DNA of 64,000 nucleotides from Evernia prunastri (lineage: Eukaryota; Ascomycota; Lecanoromycetes; Lecanorales; Parmeliaceae). Shown here piece after piece: positions 45,608 to 56,297 of the stretch. The notes beneath the pieces are model-generated. The model was not told where the DNA came from. It saw only the letters and a program-made list of their open reading frames with translations, and did no database searches. The position numbers were made by a program, and so were the translations under genes. Where the stretch lies: NCBI GenBank assembly GCA_003184365.1, contig NKYR01000060.1:124001-188000 (forward strand). Reading direction: 5' to 3'. Position 1 is the first letter of the stretch. Each line of letters starts with the position of its first letter.

Positions 45608-45790
45608 TGTCAGGGACTTGATATTGGATCGTAATGATACTATGAATCAGGTTTGAATGGAATTCTACTATGATGTTCTATGTAGAAGGAATGCTGTTCT
45701 AAGTACAAATGTGTGGGTGCGCTAGGCCTAGTTGAGTCTAGCGCCTTTCGCGGAGAAGCTTGGAGCAACGCTAGGGCTGAGACCGTGACA
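45608..45790 (-). mobile_element. 3' LTR of the gypsy element
   Basis: This 183-bp unit reads, on the minus strand, TGTCACGGTCTCAGCC to CCCTGACA. A polypurine tract (GAGAGGGGGGTAG on the minus strand) directly precedes it at 45791-45803. A RIP-mutated copy lies at 5505-5650. Confidence 0.8.
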
Positions 45791-46307
45791 CTACCCCCCT
45801 CTCAAGAATCGCCATGCCCGCATGGTATAAAAATTGCAGAGTGGAGTTAGGATATAGTGGAGATGCTGATGCCGTGAAGGTCCATTGATGGAGGACGTCC
45901 CTCAACAGCATAGTATGGCCACTAATGGTTCCCAGTCCTCTGGGGTCTGAAAAGAGTGATGAGGGCCTGCCTTGTTAGGTTGCGTGTGATGAAAATCCGC
46001 TACCAAGTCTGGGCACCCTGCAGCGTGCCAGTACGATTCCCATTTAGGTACATCGCTCTGATGGCCTGTCCATTTGAATTTGTACATGAGGCATCCTCTT
46101 TCTCCTGTCTGAGGGTCCTTTCTCCGTTTATCGATGATGGAGTCGATAACTTCATCCACAAAATGCTCGCTTCCCTCTTCATCCGTTTGTGTTGGTGGTG
46201 GAGGCGGTTCTATTTGGCCGGGGAGAGGATCGCTGTTATCAATGTGTAGTAACCATGGATGAAAAACGGGAAAGATGTTCATCCCGTCCGGGAGTTCCAA
46301 TTCGTAA
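45791..46307 (-). mobile_element. Second copy of the gypsy 3' end
   Basis: It repeats ~46353-46869 (PPT, 3' UTR and pol C-terminus including the chromodomain) with about three differences. The N at 46308 separates the two, and the right copy begins inside the LTR. They are either two elements or an unresolved assembly overlap. Confidence 0.75.
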
Positions 46308-46463
46308 NTTCGCGGAGAAGCTTGGAGCAACGCTAAGGCTGAGACCGTGACACTACCCCCCTCTCAAGAATCGCCATGCCCGCATGGTATAAAAATTGCA
46401 GAGTGGAGTTAGGATATAGTGGAGATGCTGATGCCGTGAAGGTCCATTGATGGAGGACGTCCC

Positions 46464-49400
46464 TCAACAGCATAGTATGGCCACTAATGGTTCCCAGTCC
46501 TCTGGGGTCTGAAAAGAGTGATGAGGGCCTGCCTTGTTAGGTTGCGTGTGATGAAAATCCGCTACCAAGTCTGGGCACCCTGCAGCGTGCCAGTACGGTT
46601 CCCATTTAGGTACATCGCTCTGATGGCCTGTCCATTTGAATTTGTACATGAGGCATCCTCTTTCTCCTGTCTGAGGGTCCTTTCTCCGTTTATCGATGAT
46701 GGAGTCGATAACTTCATCCACAAAATGCTCGCTTCCCTCTTCATCCGTTTGTGTTGGTGGTGGAGGCGGTTCTATTTGGCCGGGGAGAGGATCGCTGTTA
46801 TCAAGGTGTAGTAACCATGGATGAAAAACGGGAAAGATGTTCATCCCGTCCGGGAGTTCCAATTCGTAAGCCATGTTGTCAATAGCTCTCGTTATCTTGA
46901 AGGGTCCCAAGTTCTTGTGATCGAATGATTTGTTTGGTCTTGTGGTCTTGATGTTCCTGCCATCAAGCATCACCATATCGCCTTCTTTAAACTGGGAAGC
47001 TGGCAAACGATGACGATTGGCCTGTTCCTCCATTCGAGCTTGAGACCATTTGAGTTCGTCTCTGAGAAAACGGCGAAGGTCCTCCAACTTTTCAATGAAT
47101 TTGTCCGCTGCTTTCATTTCTCTTTTTGCTCTTTGAGTAGAGCTGCTATCCCAAGGCGTGGGAGGTTCTAGTCCGTTGCGAGGTATGTAGCCTTTAGTCG
47201 CTAGGAATGGGGCTATTCCGGAAGATGAGTTTTGATCGGAGTTGGCTTCGAACTCTACGATTGACAAGAGGTCGACCCAGTTGTCTTGATTGTAGTTCAC
47301 ATAGGCTCGTAGATATTGTTTCAGGGCCGCGTTTGCGCTTTCTGTCTGACCGTCTGTTTCGGGATGAAATGCCGTTGATAGCTTGGGTTTGGTCCCGATT
47401 CGCTCGCAGAGTCTCTTCCAGAATAGGGCTGTGAACTGTGTACCTCTGTCCGATATGATCGTGGATGGATATCCTTCTTCTCTCCAAATCCATTCAATAA
47501 ATGCTTGAACAACGGCCTCCACTTCTAAAGAGTCGAGTGGAATGAACTTTTTCTTTTTGGAGAGTCTGTCTACCACTACCATAATGTGCTCGTATTTGCG
47601 ACCAAAGCGATTGCACACAGGCAGAGGTGTGATAAAGTCCACCGAGATGTCTTGCCAGTATCGGTCCGGGATTGGAAGTGGCTTGAGTAACCCTTGCTTT
47701 CCCTCTATAGGCTTTGGATCTTTTGCATTCATGACAGCTCTTGACGTATCTAGATATGGTATCTGTCATCTTTGGCCAATAGTAGTGGGCACTCACTCTA
47801 TCATAGGTGGATGATCTTCCTGCGTGTCCTCCCGGCAAGGATTCGTGAATCTGTTTGATGATGGCTGTTTTCAGTTCGGGCTTGTCCGGGACGTAGAGGC
47901 GAGATCCAATATAGAGCATTTGTTCATGTATTTCGCAGTCACCTAATTCCACTCTCACACCTTCCTTTATTAGGTCATGAGGGATTCTCGGTTGTCCTGC
48001 AGTTTTGGCTGCCATGATTCTTTGAACGACGGTATCATTCTCGTATGTAACCTTTATTTGATCCATCAGATCAGTGCTTGTGACAGGACCTGTTGATTCT
48101 TCCAATGACTCCTTAACAGATCCCGGGGTATCGGGCGATGATTCTTCCAATGACTCCTCATCGTCGGTACCCGTTTCACAGAGATCATAGATCATCGATG
48201 CAAGCTCGGGGATGCAAACTTCTTTTTCGTCTAGAAGCATAGGCGACAAGTCAATTGCTTGTCTGACTCCCTTGTCCAAATGCCTTTGTTTCAGCATTAT
48301 TTGATTTTGATATTGACGCCGATCATCATTGTCGTCTTCTGGCAAGTCTCCCACTCGGCGAGTCAAACTATCCGGTTTGGTTCCCTGTCTCCCTGGTCTA
48401 TACTGTATTTTGAAGTTGAATTCGGACAGAAACTCGGCCCACCTGGCTTGTCGACGGTTGAGTTGTTTTGTTGTCATAAAATATTCCAAGTTCTTATGAT
48501 CAGTCAGGATCCGGATGGGATCTTCAAGGGCTGTTCCGGCTAGCTCTGGGTGCCATTCTTCGAAAGCTCTCACAATAGCAAGTAACTCTTTATCGTAGAT
48601 CTCGTAGTTGCACTCCTGAGGAGACATTTTCTTCGACAGAAAGGCAACGGGGTGTATCTGTCCATCGTTCCCTCGTTGGGACAGAATCGCAGCGACCACG
48701 TAGTCAGAGGCGTCCGTTTCCAGCCATGTTTCTTTATCGGGGTCGAAATGTGCTAGCACGGGAGCAGTTGTGAATGCTTCCTTAAGGTTTCGGAAGGCTT
48801 GTTGTTCTGAGCTCTCTCTGGCCCAGGGGAACATAAATGACTTCTGTTCTTTCTTTGTCAGATTTGATAAGGGAGCCGCGATTCTGGAATATCCGTGTAT
48901 GAATCTTCGATAAAAGTTTGCGAAGCCTAAAAATGCTTGTACGTCTTTGACACATCGTGGAGCTTTCCAGTTGAGGATCGTGTTGATCTTCTTGGGGTCC
49001 ATCTTTAGGCCCTCAGTGGTAATGATGAGACCTAAATATTTGACCTCTTGGACAAGAAATTGGCATTTGTTGATGTCCAGATATAAGCCGGCTTGTTTCA
49101 GCTTCTCTAGGACCTTTCCGACATGGTCGATGTGCTCTTCTTTGTTGTTACTGTAGATTAGGATATCGTCCAGATATGCGGAACAGAAAACATCTAGGTA
49201 CTCTCGTAGTACATCGTTGATAAAAGCTTGAAACGTGCTAGGGGCGTTGCACAATCCGAAGGGCATTACCACATATTCGAATAGACCATATCGAGTGAGA
49301 AAAGCAGTCTTTTCCTCATCTCCTTCTTTCATTCGAATCTCATTGAATGCGGCGATGATGTCGAATTTGGTGAATACTCTTGCGGCGCATAGCTTTGCTA

Positions 49401-49845
49401 AAGTCTCGCGAATCAAAGGTGGCGCATTTCTATTCTTGATCGTGAGTGCATTGAGTGCTCGGTAATCGATGCAAATCCGAAGACCACCGTCTGGTTTCTT
49501 GACAATGAGTACTGGGGCTGCGTATGGAGAGGTGCTAGGTCGGATGTATCCTTTTCCCAACATATCTTCTATGTACTCTTTGACTACCAAGGCTTGTTCT
49601 CGAGACATACCATAGGCTCTCTTCGCCGGAGGCGTGCTTCCACTTTGTAGCTTGATTTCGTGGTCAATGGACCGGTGAGGCGGAAGTTTATTCGCATCGG
49701 TTGGGTTCCATACATCGATCCAAGGGTGATAGACTTTGGGAACCCTTTGTTTTAACTCTTCGGAGGTAATCGGTTTCTTTCTCATCTTGTGGAAGAATTG
49801 TTCATAATCCTCAGGGCTGATGGCAGCCACGTCAGCAGTCAGTCT
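46464..49845 (-). pseudogene. Ty3/gypsy pol with C-terminal chromodomain, frameshifted
   Basis: The first frame (49845-47494) has reverse transcriptase (YLDDILIYS with the YLDD motif, MPFGLCNAPSTFQ), RNase H (LETDAS, TDHKNLEYF) and the integrase H2C2 zinc-binding region (HxxxxGGHAG and CHECKRSK). Near 47690-47710 a one-base shift moves into the second frame. That frame holds the integrase core (VDFITPLP, SDRGTQF, HPETDGQTE), the GPF-like tail region and a chromodomain (YKFKWTGHQSDVPKWEPYW). The shift lies inside integrase, so it looks disabling rather than programmed. Gag, protease and the 5' LTR are missing upstream of the N at 49846. This is a chromovirus of the type common in fungi. Confidence 0.9.
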
Positions 49846-49846
49846 N

Positions 49847-50173
49847 GGCTTAATTAGTCGCGTATCTGGGACTGATAAGATCGATTTATTATTACTACAT
49901 GAAGATACGCGATGACAACGTCTTGGCTTCACTGCACGACCAGGTCCACGTGCTCTATATACTATGGAGCAGGTCTCAAGCGCATCTCAGCTCCCATCTC
50001 CATCCGGACGGCCAGGGTGAATTGCTACGCCGGACTTTCGGACTTGGTGACCGCGGCAAGTCCGCCCACGCAGACACTTAGACACGATAATACGGGCGCT
50101 GCGTCAGACCAGATCGAGAGGCATAGTCGTATCTGAGAATCGAAACTCCTAACTCTTAGAACTCCTAAATTCA
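49847..50173. other. Unassigned region between gypsy pol and the 313-bp LTR
   Basis: Normal composition, no domain recognised. It begins right after a contig join, so it need not belong to the gypsy element. Confidence 0.4.
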
Positions 50174-50486
50174 TGTTGGATTTGAGGCCATTTGAGCCAT
50201 GAGCCATATTGAGGCTATACGCCATGGCGAAATGGACCATGGTATTCCTTCCACATTATCCATATTTCTCACACTTGGCAATGTGGTGGCAACGCCTCCC
50301 AAGCCTTGGCGGTGGTGTGATTACCGCCACCATAGAAAGTTGTACTGTGAGGACAGCGTGCCAGGTAGAAATTTCGGAGTACATTTGGTGGCAACATAGA
50401 CATATTGGCCATATAAGGAGAAGGATATCCTTCTTCAGAAAAGTAGTAAAAATAATCAAGTCATATCACACCATACAATTTCTACA
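50174..50486 (+). mobile_element. Solo LTR (313-bp family), TSD ATTCA
   Basis: It starts TGTTGGATTTGAGG and ends TTTCTACA. Duplications ATTCA occupy 50169-50173 and 50487-50491. The orientation is nominal because no PPT or PBS is seen. Confidence 0.9.
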
Positions 50487-50738
50487 ATTCAGTCCCGTTG
50501 CCTCGGCTAAGTTCCGCTGATCGTTATTGCAGCGCCGATGCCACGCGCCATGCGGTTCAAGACGTGCAAGCAACCACGACCCTGCTCTATCGATGTCCGC
50601 CAGATTGTCAGCGAGGCTGACAGCTATGTCCCAGTACTTGGTAAAGGCTGGGCTAGATGTAAATCTACATTACTACGGCAAGACTCTTTCTCTCTGTCTC
50701 GATTTATTTTAATTTCAGTCTGCACGTCTAAAGTCATA

Positions 50739-50885
50739 ATGACAGGCAATAAGCTACAGATCAAGCTCGACAATGACTCTCGCGAGTCCACAATCTTCAT
50801 CCTCGGACTCTATGTCGTCACCTTCACAAAGGAATCAATGAAGACGCTGATACGGTTAATATCTCAAGGCCCTTTTCGAGACTGA
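50739..50885 (+). other. Possible exon or gene fragment (48 codons)
   Basis: An ATG after a TTTTAATTTCAG acceptor-like site opens MTGNKLQIKLDNDSRESTIFI and ends in TGA. Upstream an ATG at 50538 (MPRAMRFKTCKQ) and a GTAAAG donor near 50641 could form a spliced gene. No family is recognised. It lies between repeat pieces. Confidence 0.3.
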
Positions 50886-50965
50886 ATCCTAGATACCATA
50901 TCCGGTTTATCAATCTATTTGAATGACTTGAATTTTATAAGACCATAGGTCGCCCGCGCGGTCTN

Positions 50966-51081
50966 AAAGTTGTACTGTGAGGACAGCGTGCCAGGTAGAA
51001 ATTTCGGAGTACATTTGGTGGCAACATAGACATATTGGCCATATAAGGAGAAGGATATCCTTCTCCAGAAAAGCAGTAAAA
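50966..51081 (+). repeat. 116-bp internal piece of the 313-bp LTR between Ns
   Basis: Bounded by Ns at 50965 and 51082, it matches the 3' half of the 313-bp LTR with few differences. It is probably a stray repeat contig. Confidence 0.75.
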
Positions 51082-51082
51082 N

Positions 51083-52128
51083 GGAATAGGGTGCATCCCC
51101 CTATCCAATGCGCCAAAAGAGCGTGTGACCCCGCCAAGACAGCGAAATCACCTTAATGCAGCCCATATCTGTTGGATTTGAGGCCATTTGAGCCATGAGC
51201 CATATTGAGGCTATACGCCATGGCGAAATGGACCATGGTATTCCTTCCACATTATCCATATTTCTCACACTTGGCAATGTGGTGGCAACGCCTCCCAAGC
51301 CTTGGCGGTGGTGTGATTACCGCCACCATAGAAAATTGTACTGTGAGGACAGCGTGTCAGGTAGAAATTTCGGAGTACATTTGGTGGCAACATAGACATA
51401 TTGGCCATATAAGGAGAAGGATATCCTTCTTCAGAAAAGTAGTAAAAATAATCAAGTCATATCACACCATACAATTTCTACAATATCCGTAACAATTGCA
51501 CACTTTTTTGAAAGAATGCGCATGCCCTCATGCGTGACCTAAGGCACTCGTATATGGGGACCCCCCGGGTGTGACCCCGTAAGCCACTTGTAGGCCTGGT
51601 GCGAGCTGGGGAAGGCACGAGGATTATGAGTCCTTACCAAACCCGAGTGCCAAGTGACCTATCCACGGCTAACCGGTCACACCCGGAATCGAACCGGTGT
51701 TGCTACCATTTGTCATGGAATAGGGTGCATCCCCCTATCCAATGCGCCAAAAGAGCGTGTGACCCCGCCAAGACAGCGGAATCACCCTAATGCAGCCCAT
51801 ATCCGTAACAATTGCACACTTTTTTTTGAAAGATTGCGCATCCCCTCATGCGTGACCTAAGGCACTCGTATATGGGGACCCCCCGGGTGTGACCCCGTAA
51901 GCCACTTGTAGGCCTGGTGCGAGCTGGGGAAGGCACGAGGATTATGAGTCCTTACCAAACCCGAGTGCCAAGTGACCTATCCACGGCTAACCGGTCACAC
52001 CCGGAATCGAACCGGTGTTGCTACCATTTGTCATGGAATAGGGTGCATCCCCCTATCCAATGCGCCAAAAGAGCGTGTGACCCCGCCAAGACAGCGGAAT
52101 CACCCTAATGCAGCCCATATCCGTAACA
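51083..52128 (-). repeat. Tandem array of ~317-bp units with tRNA-like boxes
   Basis: Units are partial 51083-51169 plus 51483-51494 (split by an LTR), 51495-51810 and 51811-52128. On the minus strand each full unit carries TGGCGCATTGG (A-box-like), then GGTTCGATTCC, a perfect B box, 43 nt later. The segment from GGTCACA to TGTGACC has tRNA-like 7-bp acceptor-type ends. A second region holds AGGACTCATAATCCT, which looks like a tRNA-Met-type anticodon arm. This points to a tRNA-derived, pol III-promoted element (SINE-like). Confidence 0.7.
51170..51482 (+). mobile_element. Solo LTR (313-bp family) inside the tRNA-like array, TSD ATATC
   Basis: It is nearly identical to 50174-50486. Duplications ATATC at 51165-51169 and 51483-51487 show that it inserted into one unit of the array. 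Confidence 0.92.
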
Positions 52129-53074
52129 CTATCTCGATTTAATTCGAGAATTTTACACGAAATTATTATAAAGACTACTTTCTACTTAATATTCGTCGTA
52201 TTTCTTAAAATAGACGAGTTTATTTATATCGAGCGAGATCTAAAGAACGAGAACTTCATCGAATAATTTTTTATTCGCAAATTGATAAAGCTATATAAAG
52301 ATCGTCTCGAGTTGATTTTATCGTTCTTCAAAATAGATTTTTTTCGATAAGACGTTATATTAAATATAACGACAATAAACGACGATATATATATCGTTCG
52401 CGTCTTGAGATAATTGTTTCAAAGATTTTCGTCTTATAAAGACGTCTTACTATTTTAAAATAGTTTATATCTTATCTTTATAAAAAATGTAATTATTAAT
52501 ATTCTCGAAAGTATTTTTCGAGATATCGATTAAATAAGTTATTATTTAGATTATTTCTTTCGACAAGAGATCGTTATATTAGTAAGATAAGTCGATCTTA
52601 GCGATTTCGAAATTATAATTCTTGAAAGATAAAAGTCAGACGTCTTTCGTTTTTATGTGATAACTTATTTGTCACACGTACTCGACGTCTTACGTCGTCA
52701 ATAAAATAACGCGATTTTATTCAACTACGATTAATCTCGATATTACGACTTCTATTTTATTTAGTTCTAATACGATTAATCTTCAACTATTACTTAAATT
52801 TAGAAGTTTTTTTAATGCTAAAATACGAGAATACGTCTATAACGATCTCTATTTAGTGATTATCTCGATCTAAAATCGATTAAATATAATTACTTTTATA
52901 TTGTTTAGATTACGTGTTATCACGATAATGTGACGAAGACTAATTATTACAGTAGAGTTGAAAATTAGTCGCTTACATTAATATCGTATACTTCTCACAT
53001 ATACATATGCATATATATTGCATTGCATTTGAAATTATTCTTTCGAGTTACGATAAGTGATTATGATAGAGTAG
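52129..53074. other. RIP-mutated tract with an identifiable source copy
   Basis: AT-rich throughout. Positions ~52807-52950 align without gaps to 53489-53625, and almost every difference is C to T or G to A in this tract. Confidence 0.8.
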
Positions 53075-53267
53075 TGTTAGGAAACGAGGCTTGGTAAGAG
53101 GAATCTCATTCTCTATGGCTAGGACTAAGGTAAAGGCCAAGACGAAAGATGAGGAAACAAGAAAGAATGTGGGCATCGCCAGATCCTTAAGGGATTCAGG
53201 AGTTGTCGCCTGTCGGCTATCGCATAGTTGACTAGACTGGTGGCTTGACTGGTGTCACACCATGACA
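53075..53267 (+). mobile_element. Solo LTR (GGAACGAGG family), TSD AGTAG
   Basis: It starts TGTTAGGAAACGAGG and ends CACACCATGACA. Duplications AGTAG lie at 53070-53074 and 53268-53272. Confidence 0.88.
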
Positions 53268-53488
53268 AGTAGAGAGAGTGAAAAAGAGATTATAATAGAG
53301 TGAGAGATTCGTGATCTCCTTTGATGACAAATGATCTATAAATATTATGTCATTTCACTGATAATAATCTCTTCAGTCAATTCTTCTCATTCAGAGCAAT
53401 TACACAGTTTCTTCTTATTCTTTCACATCTGTATTTAGTCTAGCTAGCTACTTTCACTTTAAGACATGTCGCTATAGATATGAAAGTT

Positions 53489-53625
53489 TTTCTAGTGCTG
53501 AGATACGAGAATACGTCTATAACGATCTCTATTCAGTGACTACCTCGATCTGGAATCGGCCAAACATGATTACTTCCACATTGTTCAGATCACGTGTTGT
53601 CGCGATGATGTGGCGAAGACTAACC
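53489..53625. repeat. Unmutated counterpart of the RIP tract at 52807-52950
   Basis: It has normal composition and aligns to the AT-rich block on the left. It lies just beyond the 3' end of the disordered-protein gene at 53670. Confidence 0.75.
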
Positions 53626-53669
53626 GTAATCCGTAATGGTGCTCGAATGCTGTTCACTTCTTCTATGAC

Positions 53670-54365
53670 CTAGTGATGGCGATCACCTGCAGGATTACGT
53701 CGCTCGCCATAGCCACCACTTGAAGCACCATAGCTGTCATAATTAGAATTCCCACTCTGCGAGTGATGGTTTTGCTGACTGACATAATGGCGAGAGCTAG
53801 CATCGACGAAGGATGACTGCGCAGCTGGACGTCCGCCTTGATACCTCTCATCGTATGGAGGAGGTGGTGAGCCTCCGTGATGGTGATGTCGTCCTGCGGG
53901 ATATGCAGAGCCACCAGCCGAAGATACAGCACGAGAGTTGAAAGCCCCGGATTCAGGACCACCATCGGGACCTCCACGTCCTCCTTCAGCACGGGGGGCA
54001 CCGCCTTCTAGAGCAAACGACTCGTCCCGATAAGCTTCGTAGGCACTTCTTTCAATATCATGATGATGACCATGACCATAAGAGGAGCCGCTCGCAGGAT
54101 GATCAGGATGTACACGTGGATCAGGCATCTGAGACCCAATGTAGTGAGAACGTCCCCCCAGGCCATTGGAAGCACGACCGTCACGACGCTGAGAGGCTTC
54201 CTCCAGCTCTGCTTCGAATTCCTCTTCGAACTCGGGCTCCTCGATAAACTCTTCGAAAGTCATTATCTCAGCATCGGGATGGAAATGGTCGTAGGCCTCT
54301 TTAGCTTCGCGGTACTCTCGATCAGTCATCCGGACGATGAAACGCTCAACGCGTCGGCTTGCCAT
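53670..54365 (-). CDS. Disordered MTFEEF-family protein, copy A
   Basis: The ATG at 54365 opens a 231-residue protein beginning MASRRVERFIVRM. A charged N-terminal segment holds Y and MTFEEFIEEPEFEEEFEAELEEA (~35-60). The rest is low in hydrophobic residues and rich in Gly, Ser, His, Arg and Pro, with HHHH runs and SPPPPYDERYQGGRPAAQSSF. It ends GYGERRNPAGDRHH. The gene at 55557-56297 shares the VER, MTFEEF, GSxMP, AQSSFxxASSRxY and GDRH blocks in order, so the two are paralogues. No signal peptide or membrane segment is visible. An upstream in-frame extension lacks an earlier ATG context. The function is unknown. Confidence 0.7.
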   Translation of the reverse strand: MASRRVERFIVRMTDREYREAKEAYDHFHPDAEIMTFEEFIEEPEFEEEFEAELEEASQRRDGRASNGLGGRSHYIGSQMPDPRVHPDHPASGSSYGHGHHHDIERSAYEAYRDESFALEGGAPRAEGGRGGPDGGPESGAFNSRAVSSAGGSAYPAGRHHHHGGSPPPPYDERYQGGRPAAQSSFVDASSRHYVSQQNHHSQSGNSNYDSYGASSGGYGERRNPAGDRHH

Positions 54366-55556
54366 GTCACTGGTCGGGAAGGGAACCTGTTGATGAGGCT
54401 TGATTTTCAGTATGATGCGCAAGGGGTTTTGGACTTTGAGTTGTATCTATGCAGGCGTGTTGCAGAAAGCAAAATCATGCAGATGTGGTGGTAGACGTGT
54501 CGAGTAGAGAGTTAAGTACCTGTGTTTGGAAGATGTATCTTCAAGGTGTGCACTTGCAAGGCGAAGCTGCAACCAGCCTCGATGGAATTTTGTTATGTGT
54601 GATCAAGGAACCGACTGAAGAAGCGGTATGATAGCCGTCTTCTTCTGGCTAATATCTTGAGTAGCTGAAGGTTGAAGAAATATGTTTGTGTTTTTTCAGA
54701 AATGAAAACCTGAAGAGAACTACTGTGATTATATAGATCAGGCATCCTAGTGTTATAGATAGCTTGCAACGTGTTAAAACATTGCGGCGAAAAGTTGTGT
54801 TAAGGAAGCCCGAAATTCCTGCCTGGTCGCATGACGGCTGATTCGTGTTCAGTACTACCGGAAAAATCACATCCAAGGCTCGGGCTCCCGATACCCCTCT
54901 CAACATGTGATCTTGATAACAAACAGTGCAGCCGATAAAGTCAGACTACCATTTGCCAGCTCAGTCTATGAGCCGATGTGATGTGCATTAGGCTTCCCCA
55001 CTGGAAAAATTATACACGAAGCTCAAACTTCAAGACCCCTCGATGCGTTACATTTGCGCGGAAATCCAACAACTGAATGATCCAGATGTACATGTGCAAT
55101 GTCATTCCTTATAGGATGAAGCCACTTTGTAGCTTCAGCAGCTACAACTCGTCGTTTGGTGAGAAAGAGGACCAATGCCTGCTCGTTGAATCGACAATTA
55201 GTAGATGTATCACTGGCCTACGTGATGAAAGCTTTAATCAGTCAGGAACACGGCCTGAGCCATGCTATCCAGCCGAGATTGGAGGACAAAAAGACCAAAG
55301 AAACATTCGCTGTTATTCTAGTATACCTGTGAAAATATTACCAACGTGCAGGAACAAGCTCATAAGGAATCAAACCTTTTTACTCTCAACATTATCTATC
55401 ACCCTCTAACCCATTTTCCCCCTGTCTGTTGTCTAGGCAAACCCCATCGCAACATCATCCACCTCCCTCCTATCGCCCCGCAATATCGTAGATCAGCAGA
55501 TATGAAGAAAACGCAAGAGCGATCTCCCTGTGCTTCCCTTTTGAATCTTTGCTATC
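54366..55556. other. Intergenic between the two paralogues
   Basis: About 1.2 kb with the 5' region of copy A and the 3' region of copy B. Short frames only. Confidence 0.45.
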
Positions 55557-56297
55557 CTAGCGATGACGATCGCCTGTACGATCACGTCGTCCGCCGTACT
55601 GACCACTCGAGTCCCTAAAGCTGTAACCATCACTGTAGCTACCATCGCGACCTTGCGGGCGAGTGTCTGGCGGTCTTTCGTAATTGCGAGAGCTAGCTTC
55701 CGCGAATGAAGACTGCGCAGGCGCGCGTCCGTCTACAGCCACTGCATCAAGTCGATGTGGAGCTGGGTCTCCCCCGTGATAATGAGAACCACGTCCTCCA
55801 AAGTCTGCAGGGTCATCGTTCGAGTATCGCAGATGTGTCTGCGCCGGACCGTATGGATTGAACGCCTCAGGTGGAGTGCGAGTAGGAGCACCGTGACGCT
55901 GACGTCTTCCTTCAGGGCGGTGACCATGAGACCCTCTACTAAATGATGTGTCGCCACTGGAAGTCTCGTAGTTGCTCGTAGCGATGCCACGACGATCACC
56001 ATGTTGATAGGGCGAAACGCTCGCATAGGGATCGCGCGCCTTACGTAAAGAAGGCATATGAGAGCCAGTAGAGTCGACATACCCAACGCCATTGGCAGCA
56101 CAGTCGGCTCGACGTTCACGACCTATGTCACCGTCGCGGATCTCCGCCAACCGGCGGGAGAGCGCAACCTCCTCCAGAAACTCTTCAAAAGTCATGGTGG
56201 TGGACGGGGCTATCTCTCTTTCGAAACGCTCTACTTGCAAGTCGTACACTTCCTCAGACATGCTATTCAAAAGCCTCTCCACGATCGGGCTTGGCAT
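55557..56297 (-). CDS. Disordered MTFEEF-family protein, copy B
   Basis: The ATG at 56297 opens 246 residues beginning MPSPIVERLLNSM. The N-terminal ~60 residues look helical and include MTFEEFLEEVALSRRLAEI. The remainder is disordered, rich in Arg, Gly, Ser and Tyr. It shares with copy A the order VER, MTFEEFxEE, GSxMP, AQSSFxEASSRxY and SGxYGxRRxxxGDRH, at low overall identity. Both genes are intronless and on the same strand, about 1.2 kb apart, which suggests an old tandem duplication. No domain, signal peptide or membrane helix is seen. The conserved ends and diverging middle suggest the ends are functional. Confidence 0.7.
   Translation of the reverse strand: MPSPIVERLLNSMSEEVYDLQVERFEREIAPSTTMTFEEFLEEVALSRRLAEIRDGDIGRERRADCAANGVGYVDSTGSHMPSLRKARDPYASVSPYQHGDRRGIATSNYETSSGDTSFSRGSHGHRPEGRRQRHGAPTRTPPEAFNPYGPAQTHLRYSNDDPADFGGRGSHYHGGDPAPHRLDAVAVDGRAPAQSSFAEASSRNYERPPDTRPQGRDGSYSDGYSFRDSSGQYGGRRDRTGDRHR

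Noticed and set aside
47690..47710. Programmed frameshift in gypsy pol
   Set aside because: The shift falls inside integrase, between the zinc-binding region and the core, not at gag/pol; a disabling indel is simpler.
51715..51805. A functional tRNA gene on the minus strand
   Set aside because: B box and acceptor-like ends fit, but D arm and anticodon loop do not form a standard cloverleaf and the unit is a tandem repeat.
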